Shown one piece after another: positions 15,744 to 24,610 of a DNA stretch of 64,000 bases; position 1 is the stretch's first letter; each line of letters opens with the position of its first letter. Made by a program: the position numbers and the translations under genes. The stretch comes from an uncultured Tessaracoccus sp. GTDB lineage: Bacteria > Actinomycetota > Actinomycetes > Propionibacteriales > Propionibacteriaceae. The DNA lies in assembly GCF_943914565.1 (NCBI RefSeq), contig NZ_CALUCN010000013.1:11429-75428 (forward strand), given 5' to 3'. The notes beneath the pieces are model-generated. The model was not told the origin of the DNA, searched no databases, and saw only the letters and a list, made by a program, of their open reading frames with translations.

Positions 15744-16705
15744 TCCGCGCGTTCCATGGTGCGCACGAGCACCCGTGCGGTCACCGAGTCCATGACCAGG
15801 TCGGTCATCACGCCTGAGCGCAGCGCGGCGAGGAGCGCGATCGCCCGGCTGGGATCACCGACGACGCCGAGCCGCCGGCAGATCCCGCGCATCACGTCGG
15901 GCGTGGGGCCGGTCGCACGGTCGTTCAGAGCGATGCCCTCGTACGAGCCGTCCGCGCGCAGCAGGACCGTGCACACGTCGCCCACCGCGCCGGCGCGCAG
16001 GGCCTCGGCCAGGTCGTCGGGGTCGATGTAGCCGGCGGCGTACACGTGCGACGGCACCCGGGCGTGCGGGTAGCCCACCCCGAACACGGCGACGTCGAGG
16101 CGCGCGATCTCGTCGAGCACGTTGCGCACCGCGCGCTCCTGCCACATCGCCTCCTTCGTGGAGGCCCGGTCGAAGAACGTCGGGATCGGAAACGGCACGA
16201 CGGTGGCCCCGCCGAACGCCGCCGCGTACGTCTGCAGCAGCGAACCGGCGTGCGGGACCGTCACCTCGTGGGCGTGGGCCGAGCCGTTCAACTGCACGAC
16301 GCGGACCCCACTGTGCGGGGACATCCGGAGCTTGCGCGCGATCTGCGCGGTCGTCACGCCCCATGCGACGCCGAGGGCCGAGTCGTCGTGGACGAGCCCC
16401 ACGAGCACGTCGGCCGCCTCCGCAGCGACGGCGTCGAGCCTCGCCCTGGCCGGCACCGCGTCCTCGACGGGGATGATCCTCGCGGTGACGCCGAACGTGT
16501 CGGCGAGCATCCGGGCGGTGGGGGAGTCCGTGCCGGGCGGCTCGGCGAGCGTGATGCGCACGATGCCCTGCTCGCGGGCACGCGCCAGCAGCCGGGACAC
16601 CGTCGGACGCGAGACGCCGAGCTCCTCGGCGACGGTGCCCATCGTGACCCCGTCGACGTAGTGCCGGCGCGCGGCGATGTAGAGCATGCGTTCGCGGGCG
16701 TCCAC
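15719..16705 (-). CDS. SorC/DeoR-family sugar-binding transcriptional regulator
   Basis: A 328-aa regulator. The N-terminal helix-turn-helix (YVDGVTMGTVAEELGVSRPT, residues 15-34, then VSRLLARAREQGIV) precedes a SorC-type sugar-phosphate-binding domain of about 250 residues (LVGLVHDDSALGVAWGVTTA, later DVAVFGVGYPH). Because it sits directly upstream of glpABC on the same strand, it probably senses a glycerol/triose phosphate metabolite and controls that operon (inference). Start GTG 16705 has GGAGG 8 nt upstream; the frame could open further upstream, but that would run into the ftsY promoter. Confidence 0.85.
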   Translation of the reverse strand: MDARERMLYIAARRHYVDGVTMGTVAEELGVSRPTVSRLLARAREQGIVRITLAEPPGTDSPTARMLADTFGVTARIIPVEDAVPARARLDAVAAEAADVLVGLVHDDSALGVAWGVTTAQIARKLRMSPHSGVRVVQLNGSAHAHEVTVPHAGSLLQTYAAAFGGATVVPFPIPTFFDRASTKEAMWQERAVRNVLDEIARLDVAVFGVGYPHARVPSHVYAAGYIDPDDLAEALRAGAVGDVCTVLLRADGSYEGIALNDRATGPTPDVMRGICRRLGVVGDPSRAIALLAALRSGVMTDLVMDSVTARVLVRTMERADERAFNHT

Positions 16706-16775
16706 GCAGATGACCTCCAGGTGCTCGGGGCTCTGCACCACTCTACGGGCGCGCCGCGGGTTGCGTGTGGACCGG

Positions 16776-16781
16776 TAGGAT
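16776..16781 (+). promoter_or_regulatory. Candidate -10 box (TAGGAT) for ftsY
   Basis: Followed by exactly 7 nt and the GTG start at 16789. It could also be read as a weak Shine-Dalgarno (AGGA, 8 nt spacing). Confidence 0.5.
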
Positions 16782-16788
16782 CGTCGGC

Positions 16789-18024
16789 GTGATCCCACTG
16801 AGCATTGACCAAGTCATCTTCTGGTCCGTCATCGCCCTCGTCGGGCTCGCACTCGTCGTGGCCTCGGTCGTCGTGGTGCGCGACAACCGCCGCGCCCGGC
16901 TCGAGGAGCCGTCCGAGCCCGAGATCGAGGCTCCCGACCGCGAGGCGCCCGACGAGCCGGTCGAGGCGCCGCCGGCCGAGGAGGGCCCCGTCACCGAGGT
17001 CACCGAACCGCCGGCCGTCGAGACGCCCACGCCCGAGCCCGGGCCCGCTCCCGAGCCGGAGCCGGCGCCTGCGGAGCCCGAGCCCGAGACCGAGACGCCC
17101 GAGGCGCCGCGCTCGCGGCTCGCACGCCTGCGACGGCGGCTCGCCTCGTCGAACAACGCCTTGGCCCGGGCGCTCGCCGACCTGCTCTCCACCGACCGCA
17201 TCGACGACGAGACGTGGGACGACTTCGAGATGACCCTCATCTCGTCCGACCTGGGCGTGGGTCCCACCACCGAGCTCACCGAGGCACTGCGCCGGGACCT
17301 CGCCGTCGACGGGGTCTCGGATCCCGAGGAGGCGCGCGCGGTCCTGCGGCGCGAGCTCGTGGACCTGGTCGACCCCGACCTCGACCGCTCGCTCCACCTC
17401 GACAAGGACGGCGACGACCCGGCCGTGGTCCTCGTCGTCGGTGTGAACGGCACCGGCAAGACCACGACGGTGGGCAAGCTCGCCCGCGTGCTCGTCGCGG
17501 AGGGGAAGTCCGTGCTGCTCGGCGCGGCCGACACGTTCCGCGCTGCGGCCGCCGAACAGCTCGCCACGTGGGGTGAGCGCGTCGGCGTCGAGACCGTGCG
17601 CGGCGAGGAGGGCGCCGACCCGGCGTCGGTCGCGTTCGACGCGGTCGCGAGGGGCGTCGAGCAGGGCGTCGACGTCGTCATCGTGGACACCGCGGGCCGC
17701 CTGCACACCAAGCAGGGCCTCATGGACGAGCTCGGCAAGGTCAAACGCGTCGTCGAGAAGAAGGCCAAGGTGAGCGAGGTGCTGCTCGTGCTCGACGCGA
17801 CCACCGGGCAGAACGGCCTCACCCAGGCGAGGATCTTCGGCGAGGTGGTCGACGTGACCGGCGTCGTCCTCACCAAGCTCGACGGCTCCGCCAAGGGCGG
17901 CATCGTCGTCCAGGTCCAGCGCGAGCTGGGCGTGCCGGTGAAGCTGATCGGGCTCGGCGAGGGCGTCGACGACCTCGCGCCCTTCGAGGCCGAGGGCTTC
18001 GTCGCGGGCATCCTCGGGGAGTGA
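16789..18024 (+). CDS. ftsY: Signal recognition particle receptor FtsY
   Basis: SRP receptor GTPase that docks ribosome-SRP complexes at the membrane. The 411-aa protein has one N-terminal membrane segment (IFWSVIALVGLALVVASVVVV). A Pro/Glu-rich acidic linker to about residue 110 follows, then the N domain and G domain: P-loop GVNGTGKTTT, DTFRAAAAEQL, DTAGRLHTK, TKLDGSAKGG and a closing GLGEGVDDLAPF. The transmembrane anchor is common in actinobacterial FtsY. Start GTG 16789 is chosen over GTG 16765 because of the -10 box or AGGA just upstream. It is convergent with the amino-acid ABC genes, with only 21 bp between stops. Confidence 0.96.
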   Translation: MIPLSIDQVIFWSVIALVGLALVVASVVVVRDNRRARLEEPSEPEIEAPDREAPDEPVEAPPAEEGPVTEVTEPPAVETPTPEPGPAPEPEPAPAEPEPETETPEAPRSRLARLRRRLASSNNALARALADLLSTDRIDDETWDDFEMTLISSDLGVGPTTELTEALRRDLAVDGVSDPEEARAVLRRELVDLVDPDLDRSLHLDKDGDDPAVVLVVGVNGTGKTTTVGKLARVLVAEGKSVLLGAADTFRAAAAEQLATWGERVGVETVRGEEGADPASVAFDAVARGVEQGVDVVIVDTAGRLHTKQGLMDELGKVKRVVEKKAKVSEVLLVLDATTGQNGLTQARIFGEVVDVTGVVLTKLDGSAKGGIVVQVQRELGVPVKLIGLGEGVDDLAPFEAEGFVAGILGE

Positions 18025-18045
18025 CGCCCGCGACGGCCGGCCCGC

Positions 18046-18804
18046 TCAGAGCACCTTGGAGAGGAACTCCTTGGTGCGCTCGTGCTGCGGGTGGTCGAAC
18101 AGCTGCTCCGGCGGACCCTCCTCGACGATCTCGCCGTCAGCCATGAACATCACCCAGTCCGCGACCTCGCGGGCGAAGCCCATCTCGTGGGTCACGAGCA
18201 CGAGGGTCATCCCGTCGTTGGCGAGCTGCTGGATCACGTCGAGCACCTCGCCCACCATCTCGGGGTCGAGGGCCGACGTGGCCTCGTCGAACAGCATCAC
18301 GTCGGGGCGCATCGCGAGCGCCCGGGCGATCGCGACGCGCTGCTTCTGCCCGCCCGAGAGCGAGGCCGGCATCGCGTCGGCCTTGTCCGCGAGTTGCACG
18401 CGCTCCAGCAGACGCATCGCCGTGGCGCGGGCGTCCTGCTTCGACTGCTTGCCGAGCGTCGTCGGCGCCAACATGATGTTCTCCAGCACCGTCTTGTGCG
18501 GGAACAGGTTGAAGTGCTGGAACACCATGCCGATGCGCTGACGGAGCGCGTCGACGTTCTTGGTGTCGGCGGCGAGGTCGCTGCCCTCGAACAGGATCTC
18601 CCCGCTCGTGGCCTCCTCGAGCCGGTTGAGGCAGCGCAGGAAGGTCGACTTGCCCGAGCCGGAGGGGCCGATCACGACGACCACCTCGCCGCTGCGGATG
18701 TCGACGTCGAGGCCCTTCAGCACCTCGTGGTCGCCGAAGGACTTGCGCAGGTCGTTGACGTCGAAGACGACCTCCTGCTGGGCGCGCTCGGTGGCGTCGG
18801 TCAC
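18046..18804 (-). CDS. Polar amino-acid ABC transporter ATP-binding protein
   Basis: A 252-aa ATPase of the GlnQ/HisP type. It has Walker A GPSGSGKSTFL, a Q-loop in MVFQHFNLFPHKT, signature LSGGQKQRVAIARAL, Walker B VMLFDEATSALDPE and the H-loop in LVLVTHEMGFAREV. It powers the adjacent fused binding-protein/permease. Start GTG 18804 overlaps the permease stop (GTGA), giving strong translational coupling. The amino-acid specificity is not evident; the closest class transports glutamine, glutamate, histidine or cystine. Confidence 0.95.
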   Translation of the reverse strand: MTDATERAQQEVVFDVNDLRKSFGDHEVLKGLDVDIRSGEVVVVIGPSGSGKSTFLRCLNRLEEATSGEILFEGSDLAADTKNVDALRQRIGMVFQHFNLFPHKTVLENIMLAPTTLGKQSKQDARATAMRLLERVQLADKADAMPASLSGGQKQRVAIARALAMRPDVMLFDEATSALDPEMVGEVLDVIQQLANDGMTLVLVTHEMGFAREVADWVMFMADGEIVEEGPPEQLFDHPQHERTKEFLSKVL

Positions 18805-20270
18805 TTGTTGTACCTCCGATCGAGGAAGTTGGACAGTTGCGTGAGGAGCATGATCACGACGAAGTACAGTGCCCCGACGATCAGCCACATCTCGAACGAG
18901 CGGAAGTTGCGCGCGATCACCTGCTGCCCCTGGTAGGTGAGCTCGGCGAGCCCCAGCACCGCGAGGATCGAGGTGTCCTTCAGCGTCATGATGAACTGGT
19001 TGATCGCGGCGGGGGTGGCGAACTTGATGGCCTGCGGTGCGATCACCTTGTTCATCGCCTGCAACCAGCTGAGGCCGAGCGAACGAGACGCCTCCATCTG
19101 CCCGACGGGCACCGACTGGATGCCGCCGCGCACGATCTCCGTCATGTATGCGCCGGCGTTGAGGCTGAGCACCAGGATGCCCGTCCACAGGATGTCGATG
19201 TCGATGCCCAGTGCCTTCGGCACGCCGAAGTAGAAGAAGAAGGCCTGCACCAGCAACGGCGTGCCGCGGAACACGTTGACGTAGAGGTCCGCGAGCCACC
19301 GCAGCGGCGTCATCGACGACACCTTCACGAAGCCGAACACCAGCCCGAGCACGGAGGCGAACACGATTGACGCGAGCGTCACCAACAGCGTGAGCCCGAG
19401 GCCCTGCAGCAGCACCGGCAGCGTCGAACCGAGCAGACCGACGAAGTTCTCCCGCTCGGCGGCCTCCTTCTCGCCCAGCCAGTCGTCGACGATCTCGTCG
19501 TACGTGCCGTCCTCCTTCAGGTTGGCCAGCCCGGCGTTGAACGCAGCCCGGAGGTCGGCGTTCTTGCCCTTCGCGACGGCGAAGCCCAGCTCGCCGATGG
19601 GGATCGGGTCGAGCACCACCTCGAGGCCGTTGCCCTGTCGGGCGCCGTAGGCGAGCACCGGGTGGTCGTCCATGACCGCGGCGGCACGTCCCAGGGTGAC
19701 CTCTTGGTACATGGTGTCCGACTGGTCGAGCGCGCGGACGCGGAAGCCGTGCTTCTTGCCCAGCTCCTTGGCGTGGTCGAGGCTGAGCGAGCCCGACTTC
19801 GCGAGCACCGTCTCGCCCTTGAGGTCGTCCCAGGACTGGTAGCGCTCGCCCTCGCCCTCCTTCACCGCGAGCGAGAGCTGCGACTCCAGGTACGGGTCGG
19901 CGAAGTCGAACACGGCCTCACGTTCGTCGGTGATGCCCGCCGCGGCGATGAACCCGTCGGCCTGCCCGGTCTCGACCGCCTGCAACGCGGCGGCGAACCC
20001 GAGGGGCTTGAGCTCGATCTCGAAGCCCTGGTCCTTGGCGATCGCGCGGATGAGCTCGATGTCGAGTCCGGTGACGGAGTTGTCCGTGTCGCGCACGACG
20101 TGCGGTGGGAACGACGTGTCGGTGGCGATCCGGAACGTGCGCCCACGCACCGCCTCCGCGTCGCCCTCTGCATGGGCAGTGTCGGGAGCGATGCCGACGA
20201 GGGCCAGGACCGCGATCACGGTCCACGCCACGGCGCGTCGAACGGATGTGCCTGCGGCCAGGAGTCGCAT
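18801..20270 (-). CDS. Fused amino-acid-binding protein / ABC permease
   Basis: A 489-aa single-chain receptor-permease. The N-terminal signal (RRAVAWTVIAVLALVGIAPDTAHA) is followed by a periplasmic-type binding domain at about 40-265 (TFRIATDTSFPPHVVRD, GLDIELIRAIAKDQGFEIEL). A HisM/GlnP-type permease domain follows at about 275-489 with the motif MEASRSLGLSWLQAMNKVIAPQA. This architecture, known from GlnPQ-type systems, tethers the receptor to the membrane. With the downstream ATPase it makes a complete importer. The ATG start is preceded by AAAGG. The 310-bp region upstream contains two similar hairpin-type palindromes. Confidence 0.93.
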   Translation of the reverse strand: MRLLAAGTSVRRAVAWTVIAVLALVGIAPDTAHAEGDAEAVRGRTFRIATDTSFPPHVVRDTDNSVTGLDIELIRAIAKDQGFEIELKPLGFAAALQAVETGQADGFIAAAGITDEREAVFDFADPYLESQLSLAVKEGEGERYQSWDDLKGETVLAKSGSLSLDHAKELGKKHGFRVRALDQSDTMYQEVTLGRAAAVMDDHPVLAYGARQGNGLEVVLDPIPIGELGFAVAKGKNADLRAAFNAGLANLKEDGTYDEIVDDWLGEKEAAERENFVGLLGSTLPVLLQGLGLTLLVTLASIVFASVLGLVFGFVKVSSMTPLRWLADLYVNVFRGTPLLVQAFFFYFGVPKALGIDIDILWTGILVLSLNAGAYMTEIVRGGIQSVPVGQMEASRSLGLSWLQAMNKVIAPQAIKFATPAAINQFIMTLKDTSILAVLGLAELTYQGQQVIARNFRSFEMWLIVGALYFVVIMLLTQLSNFLDRRYNK

Positions 20271-20355
20271 GGATACCTTTCGTAGCTGCCTGAACGCGGC
20301 TCACCATAGTGAGTCTGGGCTCCAGGACCGCCCTGGTCCACGTCGGACCGCCACG

Positions 20356-20442
20356 TTCCTGAGAATCGCTCAGGCGACGGTAGTGATCGAAGGCGGGAGG
20401 AACGTCCGTCCGGTCGCGATTTCCTGAGAGTTTCCTCAGGAA
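20356..20442. promoter_or_regulatory. Two TTCCTGAG...CTCAGG palindromes upstream of the amino-acid importer
   Basis: Palindrome 1 is at 20356-20374 (TTCCTGAG, 5 nt, CTCAGG). Palindrome 2 is at 20421-20442 (TTCCTGAG, 6 nt, CTCAGGAA). Starts are 65 bp apart in the 310-bp gap between the importer gene and ffh. The rest of the gap shows no gene; the ffh side has a TATCCT -10-like box near 20538. They could be operators for a dimeric regulator or two RNA hairpins in the importer leader. Confidence 0.45.
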
Positions 20443-20580
20443 TGGGCGTCGCGGTGCCCGGCACGGGCGTGGTGGGTGCCGTCCGGACGCGCGCGTCGGA
20501 GCCGTCGGCGGATGGGGTCCTGGAAGGCGCAATTGGCTATCCTTGGTCAGGTTGTTCCCGCTTCGAAGGATTGCACCCAC

Positions 20581-22161
20581 GTGTTCGACACACTCCAGGA
20601 CCGCCTCGCAACCGTCTTCAAGGGCCTGCGCTCCAAGGGCCGCCTGACGGAGGCCGACGTCAACCAGACGATGCGGGAGATCCGCATCGCGCTGCTCGAG
20701 GCCGACGTCAACCTGGGCGTGGTCAAGGAGTTCGTCGCCGCAGTGAAGGAGCGCCTCGTCGGGCTCGAGATCTCGAAGGCGCTGAACCCGACGCAGCAGA
20801 TCGTGAAGGTGGTGAACGAGGAGCTCATCGGCATCCTCGGCGGCGAGGCGCGCACCGTCCGGTTCGCGAAGACGAGGCCCACCGTCGTCATGCTCGCCGG
20901 CCTGCAGGGTGCCGGCAAGACCACCCTCGCCGGCAAGCTGGCGAAGCACCTCAGCGACCAGCACCACTCGCCGCTGCTCGTCGCGGCCGACCTCCAGCGC
21001 CCGAACGCCGTCAACCAGCTGCAGATCGTGGGCGAGCGCGCGGGGGTCCACGTGTTCGCGCCCGAGCCCGGCAACGGCGTCGGCGACCCGGTGCAGGTCG
21101 CCCGCGACTCGCTCTCGCACGCCCGCCAGCGGCTCTACGACGTGGTGATCGTCGACACCGCCGGCCGGCTGGGCGTCGACGAGGAGCTCATGCAGCAGGC
21201 GGCCGACATCAAGGCCGCGGTGCACCCCGACGAGACGCTCTTCGTCGTCGACGCGATGATCGGCCAGGACGCGGTGAACACCGCCAAGGCGTTCGACGAG
21301 GGGGTGGGCGTCGACGGCGTCGTGCTCACCAAGCTCGACGGCGACGCCCGCGGTGGTGCGGCGCTCTCGATCGCACGCGTGCTCGGCAAGCCCATCATGT
21401 TCGCCTCCAACGGCGAGCAGCTTCGCGACTTCGACGTCTTCCACCCCGACCGCATGGCCAGCCGCATCCTCGGCATGGGCGACATGCTCACCCTCATCGA
21501 GCAGGCGGAGCGGACGTTCGACGCCGAGCAGTCCCGCGCCGCGGCGGAGAAGCTGCTCGAGGGCAAGTCGAAGTTCGGGCTGAACGACTTCCTGTCCCAG
21601 ATGCGCCAGCTGCGCAAGATGGGGCCGCTCAGCAAGATCCTCGGCATGCTGCCGGGCGCGGGGCAGTTCAAGGACGCGATCAACGAGATCGACGAACGGG
21701 AGATCGACCGGATCGAGGCGATCATCTGCTCGATGACCCCGGCGGAGCGCGACGACGTCGCGATCCTGAACGGCTCGAGACGCGCCCGGATCGCCAAGGG
21801 CGCCGGCGTCGAGGTCCGCGACGTGAACAACCTGGTCAACCGTTTCGTCGACGCCCGGAAGATGATGGAGTCCTTCGCCGGCGGCATGGGGCCGGGCATG
21901 GGCGGCATGCCCGGGATGCCGGGGATGCCCGGGATGCCCGGCCGGGGTGGCGGCCGCAAGGCCCAGCGCCAGGCGAAGAAGAAGGCCAAGCGCGGCAAGG
22001 GCGTCTCGGGCAACCCGGCCAAGCGCGCCCGGCAGGAGCGCGAGAAGGCGCTCGGCGTCTCCCGACCACCGCAGGCGCAGCCCTCGATGCCCGCGAGCAT
22101 GGAGGACTTCGAGCTGCCGCCGGAGCTCCAGCGCATGCTCAAGGACCAGGGCAACCACTGA
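20581..22161 (+). CDS. ffh: Signal recognition particle protein Ffh
   Basis: SRP54 homologue that binds signal sequences and 4.5S RNA. The protein is 526 aa. The NG GTPase domain has P-loop GLQGAGKTTLAGKL, DLQRPNAVNQL, DTAGRLGVDEE and TKLDGDARGG. The C-terminal M domain (about 300-430) is followed by a Gly/Met-rich stretch (repeated GMPGMPGMPG) and a basic tail (KAQRQAKKKAKRGK). Start GTG 20581 fits the conserved beginning VFDTLQDRLATVFKGLRSKG; longer readings would add an unconserved basic tail. A TATCCT box near 20538 suggests a short leader with GAAGGA. FtsY, its receptor, is encoded 2.5 kb upstream. Confidence 0.97.
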   Translation: MFDTLQDRLATVFKGLRSKGRLTEADVNQTMREIRIALLEADVNLGVVKEFVAAVKERLVGLEISKALNPTQQIVKVVNEELIGILGGEARTVRFAKTRPTVVMLAGLQGAGKTTLAGKLAKHLSDQHHSPLLVAADLQRPNAVNQLQIVGERAGVHVFAPEPGNGVGDPVQVARDSLSHARQRLYDVVIVDTAGRLGVDEELMQQAADIKAAVHPDETLFVVDAMIGQDAVNTAKAFDEGVGVDGVVLTKLDGDARGGAALSIARVLGKPIMFASNGEQLRDFDVFHPDRMASRILGMGDMLTLIEQAERTFDAEQSRAAAEKLLEGKSKFGLNDFLSQMRQLRKMGPLSKILGMLPGAGQFKDAINEIDEREIDRIEAIICSMTPAERDDVAILNGSRRARIAKGAGVEVRDVNNLVNRFVDARKMMESFAGGMGPGMGGMPGMPGMPGMPGRGGGRKAQRQAKKKAKRGKGVSGNPAKRARQEREKALGVSRPPQAQPSMPASMEDFELPPELQRMLKDQGNH

Positions 22162-22178
22162 CCCGCACCGATCACCGT

Positions 22179-22184
22179 TAGGCT
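22179..22184 (+). promoter_or_regulatory. Candidate -10 box (TAGGCT) for the amidohydrolase gene
   Basis: Lies 7 nt before ATG 22192 with no Shine-Dalgarno between, so a leaderless transcript is likely. Confidence 0.5.
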
Positions 22185-22191
22185 CGAACCC

Positions 22192-23271
22192 ATGGCTCAG
22201 CACCTGCACGTCCACGGCACCGTCCTCCCCGGCACCGAGCCCGTCGACCTCTGGATCGTCGACGGCGTCGTCACGTACGAGCCGGTGGCCGACGCCACCA
22301 CCCTCGCCCGCGACGCGTGGATCCTGCCCGGGCTCGTCGACGCGCACTGCCACATCGGCCTCGGCGTCGAGGGCGCGGTACCCGACGAGGTCGCCCGTGA
22401 GCAGGCGATGGCCGACCTCGCCGTCGGCGTGATGCTCGTCCGCGACGCCGGCTCGCCGAAGGACACCCGCCCGTTCCAGCAGGACCCGATGATGCCGCGC
22501 ATCATCCGCTCGGGCCGGCACGTGGCCCGGTCGCGTCGCTACATCCGCAACCTCGCCACCGAGGTCGAGCCCGACGCGTTCCCCGAGCAGCTGCGCCACG
22601 AGGCGCGCAGTGGCGACGGGTGGGTGAAGTTCGTCGGCGACTGGATTGACCGCTCGGTGGGGGACCTGGCACCGAGCTTCCCCGCGTCGGCGGTGCGCGA
22701 GGCGATCGCGGCCGCGCACGAGGAGGGCGCCCGGGTGACCGCGCACTGCTTCGCCGAGCAGTCCGTGGCGGAGATCATCGAGGCCGGCGCCGACTGCATC
22801 GAGCACGGCACCGGGCTCGACGACGAGCACATCGCGATGATGGCCGAGCGCGGCGTCGCGCTCGTGCCGACGCTCATCAACCTCGCGCGCTTCACCGACT
22901 ACGCCGCGCAGGGTGAGGCGAAGTTCCCCACCTACAGCGCACACATGCGCGATCTCCACGCGCGGCGTCACGAGACCATCGGCAAGGCCGTGGACGCCGG
23001 TGTCCCGGTCTACGCAGGCACCGATGCCGGCACCGTGATCCGGCACGGACGCGTGCTCGACGAGATCGACGAGCTCGCCACGGTCGGCGGGCCGGAGTTC
23101 GCGCTCGGCGCCGCGAGCTGGCGGGCCAGGACCTGGCTCGGTGCCGACAACCTCGACGAGGGCGCGAGCGCCGACCTGCTCGTGCTCTCCGGTGATCCCC
23201 GCGAGGACCTCACGGTCTTGCGCGAACCCCAGTACCGAATTCTGAGAGGGAGTGTGTTGCACGATGTCTGA
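22192..23271 (+). CDS. Amidohydrolase family protein
   Basis: A 359-aa metal-dependent hydrolase of the imidazolonepropionase/prolidase-like amidohydrolase group. The first metal motif is H-x-H in GLVDAHCHIGLG (about residue 50). Later metal or catalytic residues are in VTAHCFAEQSV, DCIEHGTGLDD and VPVYAGTDAGTVIRHGR. A short N-terminal beta-sandwich and the C-terminal EGASADLLVLSGDP complete the composite domain. No signal peptide is seen. The position just after ffh is typical in actinobacteria, and substrate is unknown. It overlaps the next gene by 8 bp. Confidence 0.85.
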   Translation: MAQHLHVHGTVLPGTEPVDLWIVDGVVTYEPVADATTLARDAWILPGLVDAHCHIGLGVEGAVPDEVAREQAMADLAVGVMLVRDAGSPKDTRPFQQDPMMPRIIRSGRHVARSRRYIRNLATEVEPDAFPEQLRHEARSGDGWVKFVGDWIDRSVGDLAPSFPASAVREAIAAAHEEGARVTAHCFAEQSVAEIIEAGADCIEHGTGLDDEHIAMMAERGVALVPTLINLARFTDYAAQGEAKFPTYSAHMRDLHARRHETIGKAVDAGVPVYAGTDAGTVIRHGRVLDEIDELATVGGPEFALGAASWRARTWLGADNLDEGASADLLVLSGDPREDLTVLREPQYRILRGSVLHDV

Positions 23272-24532
23272 TGTCCCCGGCGACTCCGACGAGCGCCCCG
23301 GCCAGCGCCCCACCCCGGAGGGCGCGCCCACCCCGCCCCCGAACCCTTCGACGGGGTCCGGCCCCGCGGACGGGCGTCAGGGTCCCGCGTCCCGCGAGCA
23401 GGCACCGCCGATCCCGGCGGGGTACGCCCCGGCGCCCCCACGTCGCCCCGGCGGCTTCGGGTCTGGCTTCGGCAAGGGCATGGGCTTCGCGCTGGGCGCC
23501 GGCGTGGTGCTCACCGTGAGCACCGTGCTCAGCCTCATCACGCTGCTCGCCTCGAGCGCCCTGCTCGCGGGCAGCATCGAGGACGGCGCGTCGACCACCC
23601 TCACCACCGTCTGGGGCGACGACGACGCCGAGGGCACGCTCCGTGCGATCGAGATCAGCGGCCCGATCCTCGCCGACGCGAGCGAGGGCTCGGTCATGTC
23701 CGCCGGCACCTACGGCTACGAGGTCGCCCAGATGATCCGGGACCTCGACGGGGACGACGCCGACGGCATCGTGATCCTCGCGAACACCCCCGGCGGATCG
23801 GTCTCCGGCTCGGCCGCGATCGCCGACGCGGTCGCCGACTACCGCGAACGCACCCGCAAGAAGGTCCTCGTCCACGTCTCGTCCATGTCCGCCTCGGGCG
23901 GCGTCTACTCCACGTCGACCGCTGACGAGATCTGGGCCGACGAGGGTGCCCTCGTCGGGTCCATCGGCGTGATCTCGGGGCCGTTCCAGCACTACTCCGA
24001 CGTCACCGCGATCGGCAGCACGATCCTCCAGCCCGGCGTCGAGGCGGGGAAGATCACGCAGGAGTACCTCGCCGCCGGCCGCGGCAAGGCGTTCGGCGAC
24101 CCGTTCAACGAGATGGGGGAGGCCGAGCGCAAGCAGTGGATGGAGATGATCAACGCCTCCTACGACACGTTCGTCCAGCGCATGGTCGATGGTCGCGGCA
24201 TGAACGCGAAGACCATCCGCGAAACGATGGGCGCCGGCGTCTTCGGCGTCGAGAAGGCCAAGGAGTACAAGCTCATCGACGGCAAGAAGGGCCGCGACGA
24301 GTTCTTCCGGTACGCCGCGCAGCAGGCCGGGCTCGACCCCAAGGACACCAAGGTGCAGCAGGTCACCGCCGACGCGGGGCTCCTCGGCTCCCTGCTGGGT
24401 GCCGAGCGCGCCTACGGCCAGGCGCTCCCCGCCGCCCAGGGTCAGGGCGTCACGCCGGTGCTGAGCGAGGCGATGTGCAGCCCGCGCGCGATCCTCGCGT
24501 TGCGCGGGCCGTCGTCGAGCATCTGTGGCTGA
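23264..24532 (+). CDS. S49-family signal peptide peptidase (SppA-like), membrane-anchored
   Basis: A 422-aa protein. A Pro/Gly-rich cytoplasmic N-terminus of about 65 residues precedes a membrane segment (GFALGAGVVLTVSTVLSLITL). An extracytoplasmic S49 protease domain follows. The nucleophile Ser lies in VSSMSASGGVYS, followed by the conserved GALVGSIGVISG. The general-base Lys is probably in the GRGKAFGDPFNEM region, by analogy with the single-domain SppA layout. Such enzymes clear leftover signal peptides or membrane fragments. Start ATG 23264 overlaps the end of the amidohydrolase gene. A hairpin at 24552-24580 follows. Confidence 0.85.
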   Translation: MSDVPGDSDERPGQRPTPEGAPTPPPNPSTGSGPADGRQGPASREQAPPIPAGYAPAPPRRPGGFGSGFGKGMGFALGAGVVLTVSTVLSLITLLASSALLAGSIEDGASTTLTTVWGDDDAEGTLRAIEISGPILADASEGSVMSAGTYGYEVAQMIRDLDGDDADGIVILANTPGGSVSGSAAIADAVADYRERTRKKVLVHVSSMSASGGVYSTSTADEIWADEGALVGSIGVISGPFQHYSDVTAIGSTILQPGVEAGKITQEYLAAGRGKAFGDPFNEMGEAERKQWMEMINASYDTFVQRMVDGRGMNAKTIRETMGAGVFGVEKAKEYKLIDGKKGRDEFFRYAAQQAGLDPKDTKVQQVTADAGLLGSLLGAERAYGQALPAAQGQGVTPVLSEAMCSPRAILALRGPSSSICG

Positions 24533-24551
24533 CGTGTCGGCTCCGCTGAGC

Positions 24552-24580
24552 TGGCCGGGCGTGCGATGAACGCCCGGCCA
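24552..24580. terminator. Terminator hairpin after the S49 peptidase gene
   Basis: Perfect 10-bp arms (TGGCCGGGCG and its complement) with a 9-nt loop that contains an ATG (24566). The hairpin argues against that ATG as start of the next gene. Confidence 0.65.
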
Positions 24581-24610
24581 CCCCGCGTCCAGCGCAGCGC
24601 CAGCCGCGCG

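Noticed and set aside
21895..21945. Short tandem repeats (GMPGMPGMPG coding) in ffh
   Set aside because: The Gly/Met-rich tail of the Ffh M domain is normal in actinobacteria and explains the DNA repeat; not a CRISPR or regulatory array.
19918..23331. A 1137-codon minus-strand frame opposite ffh and the amidohydrolase
   Set aside because: It mirrors well-supported plus-strand genes and has shadow composition (Arg/Leu/His/Val-rich), no domain and no ribosome-binding site.
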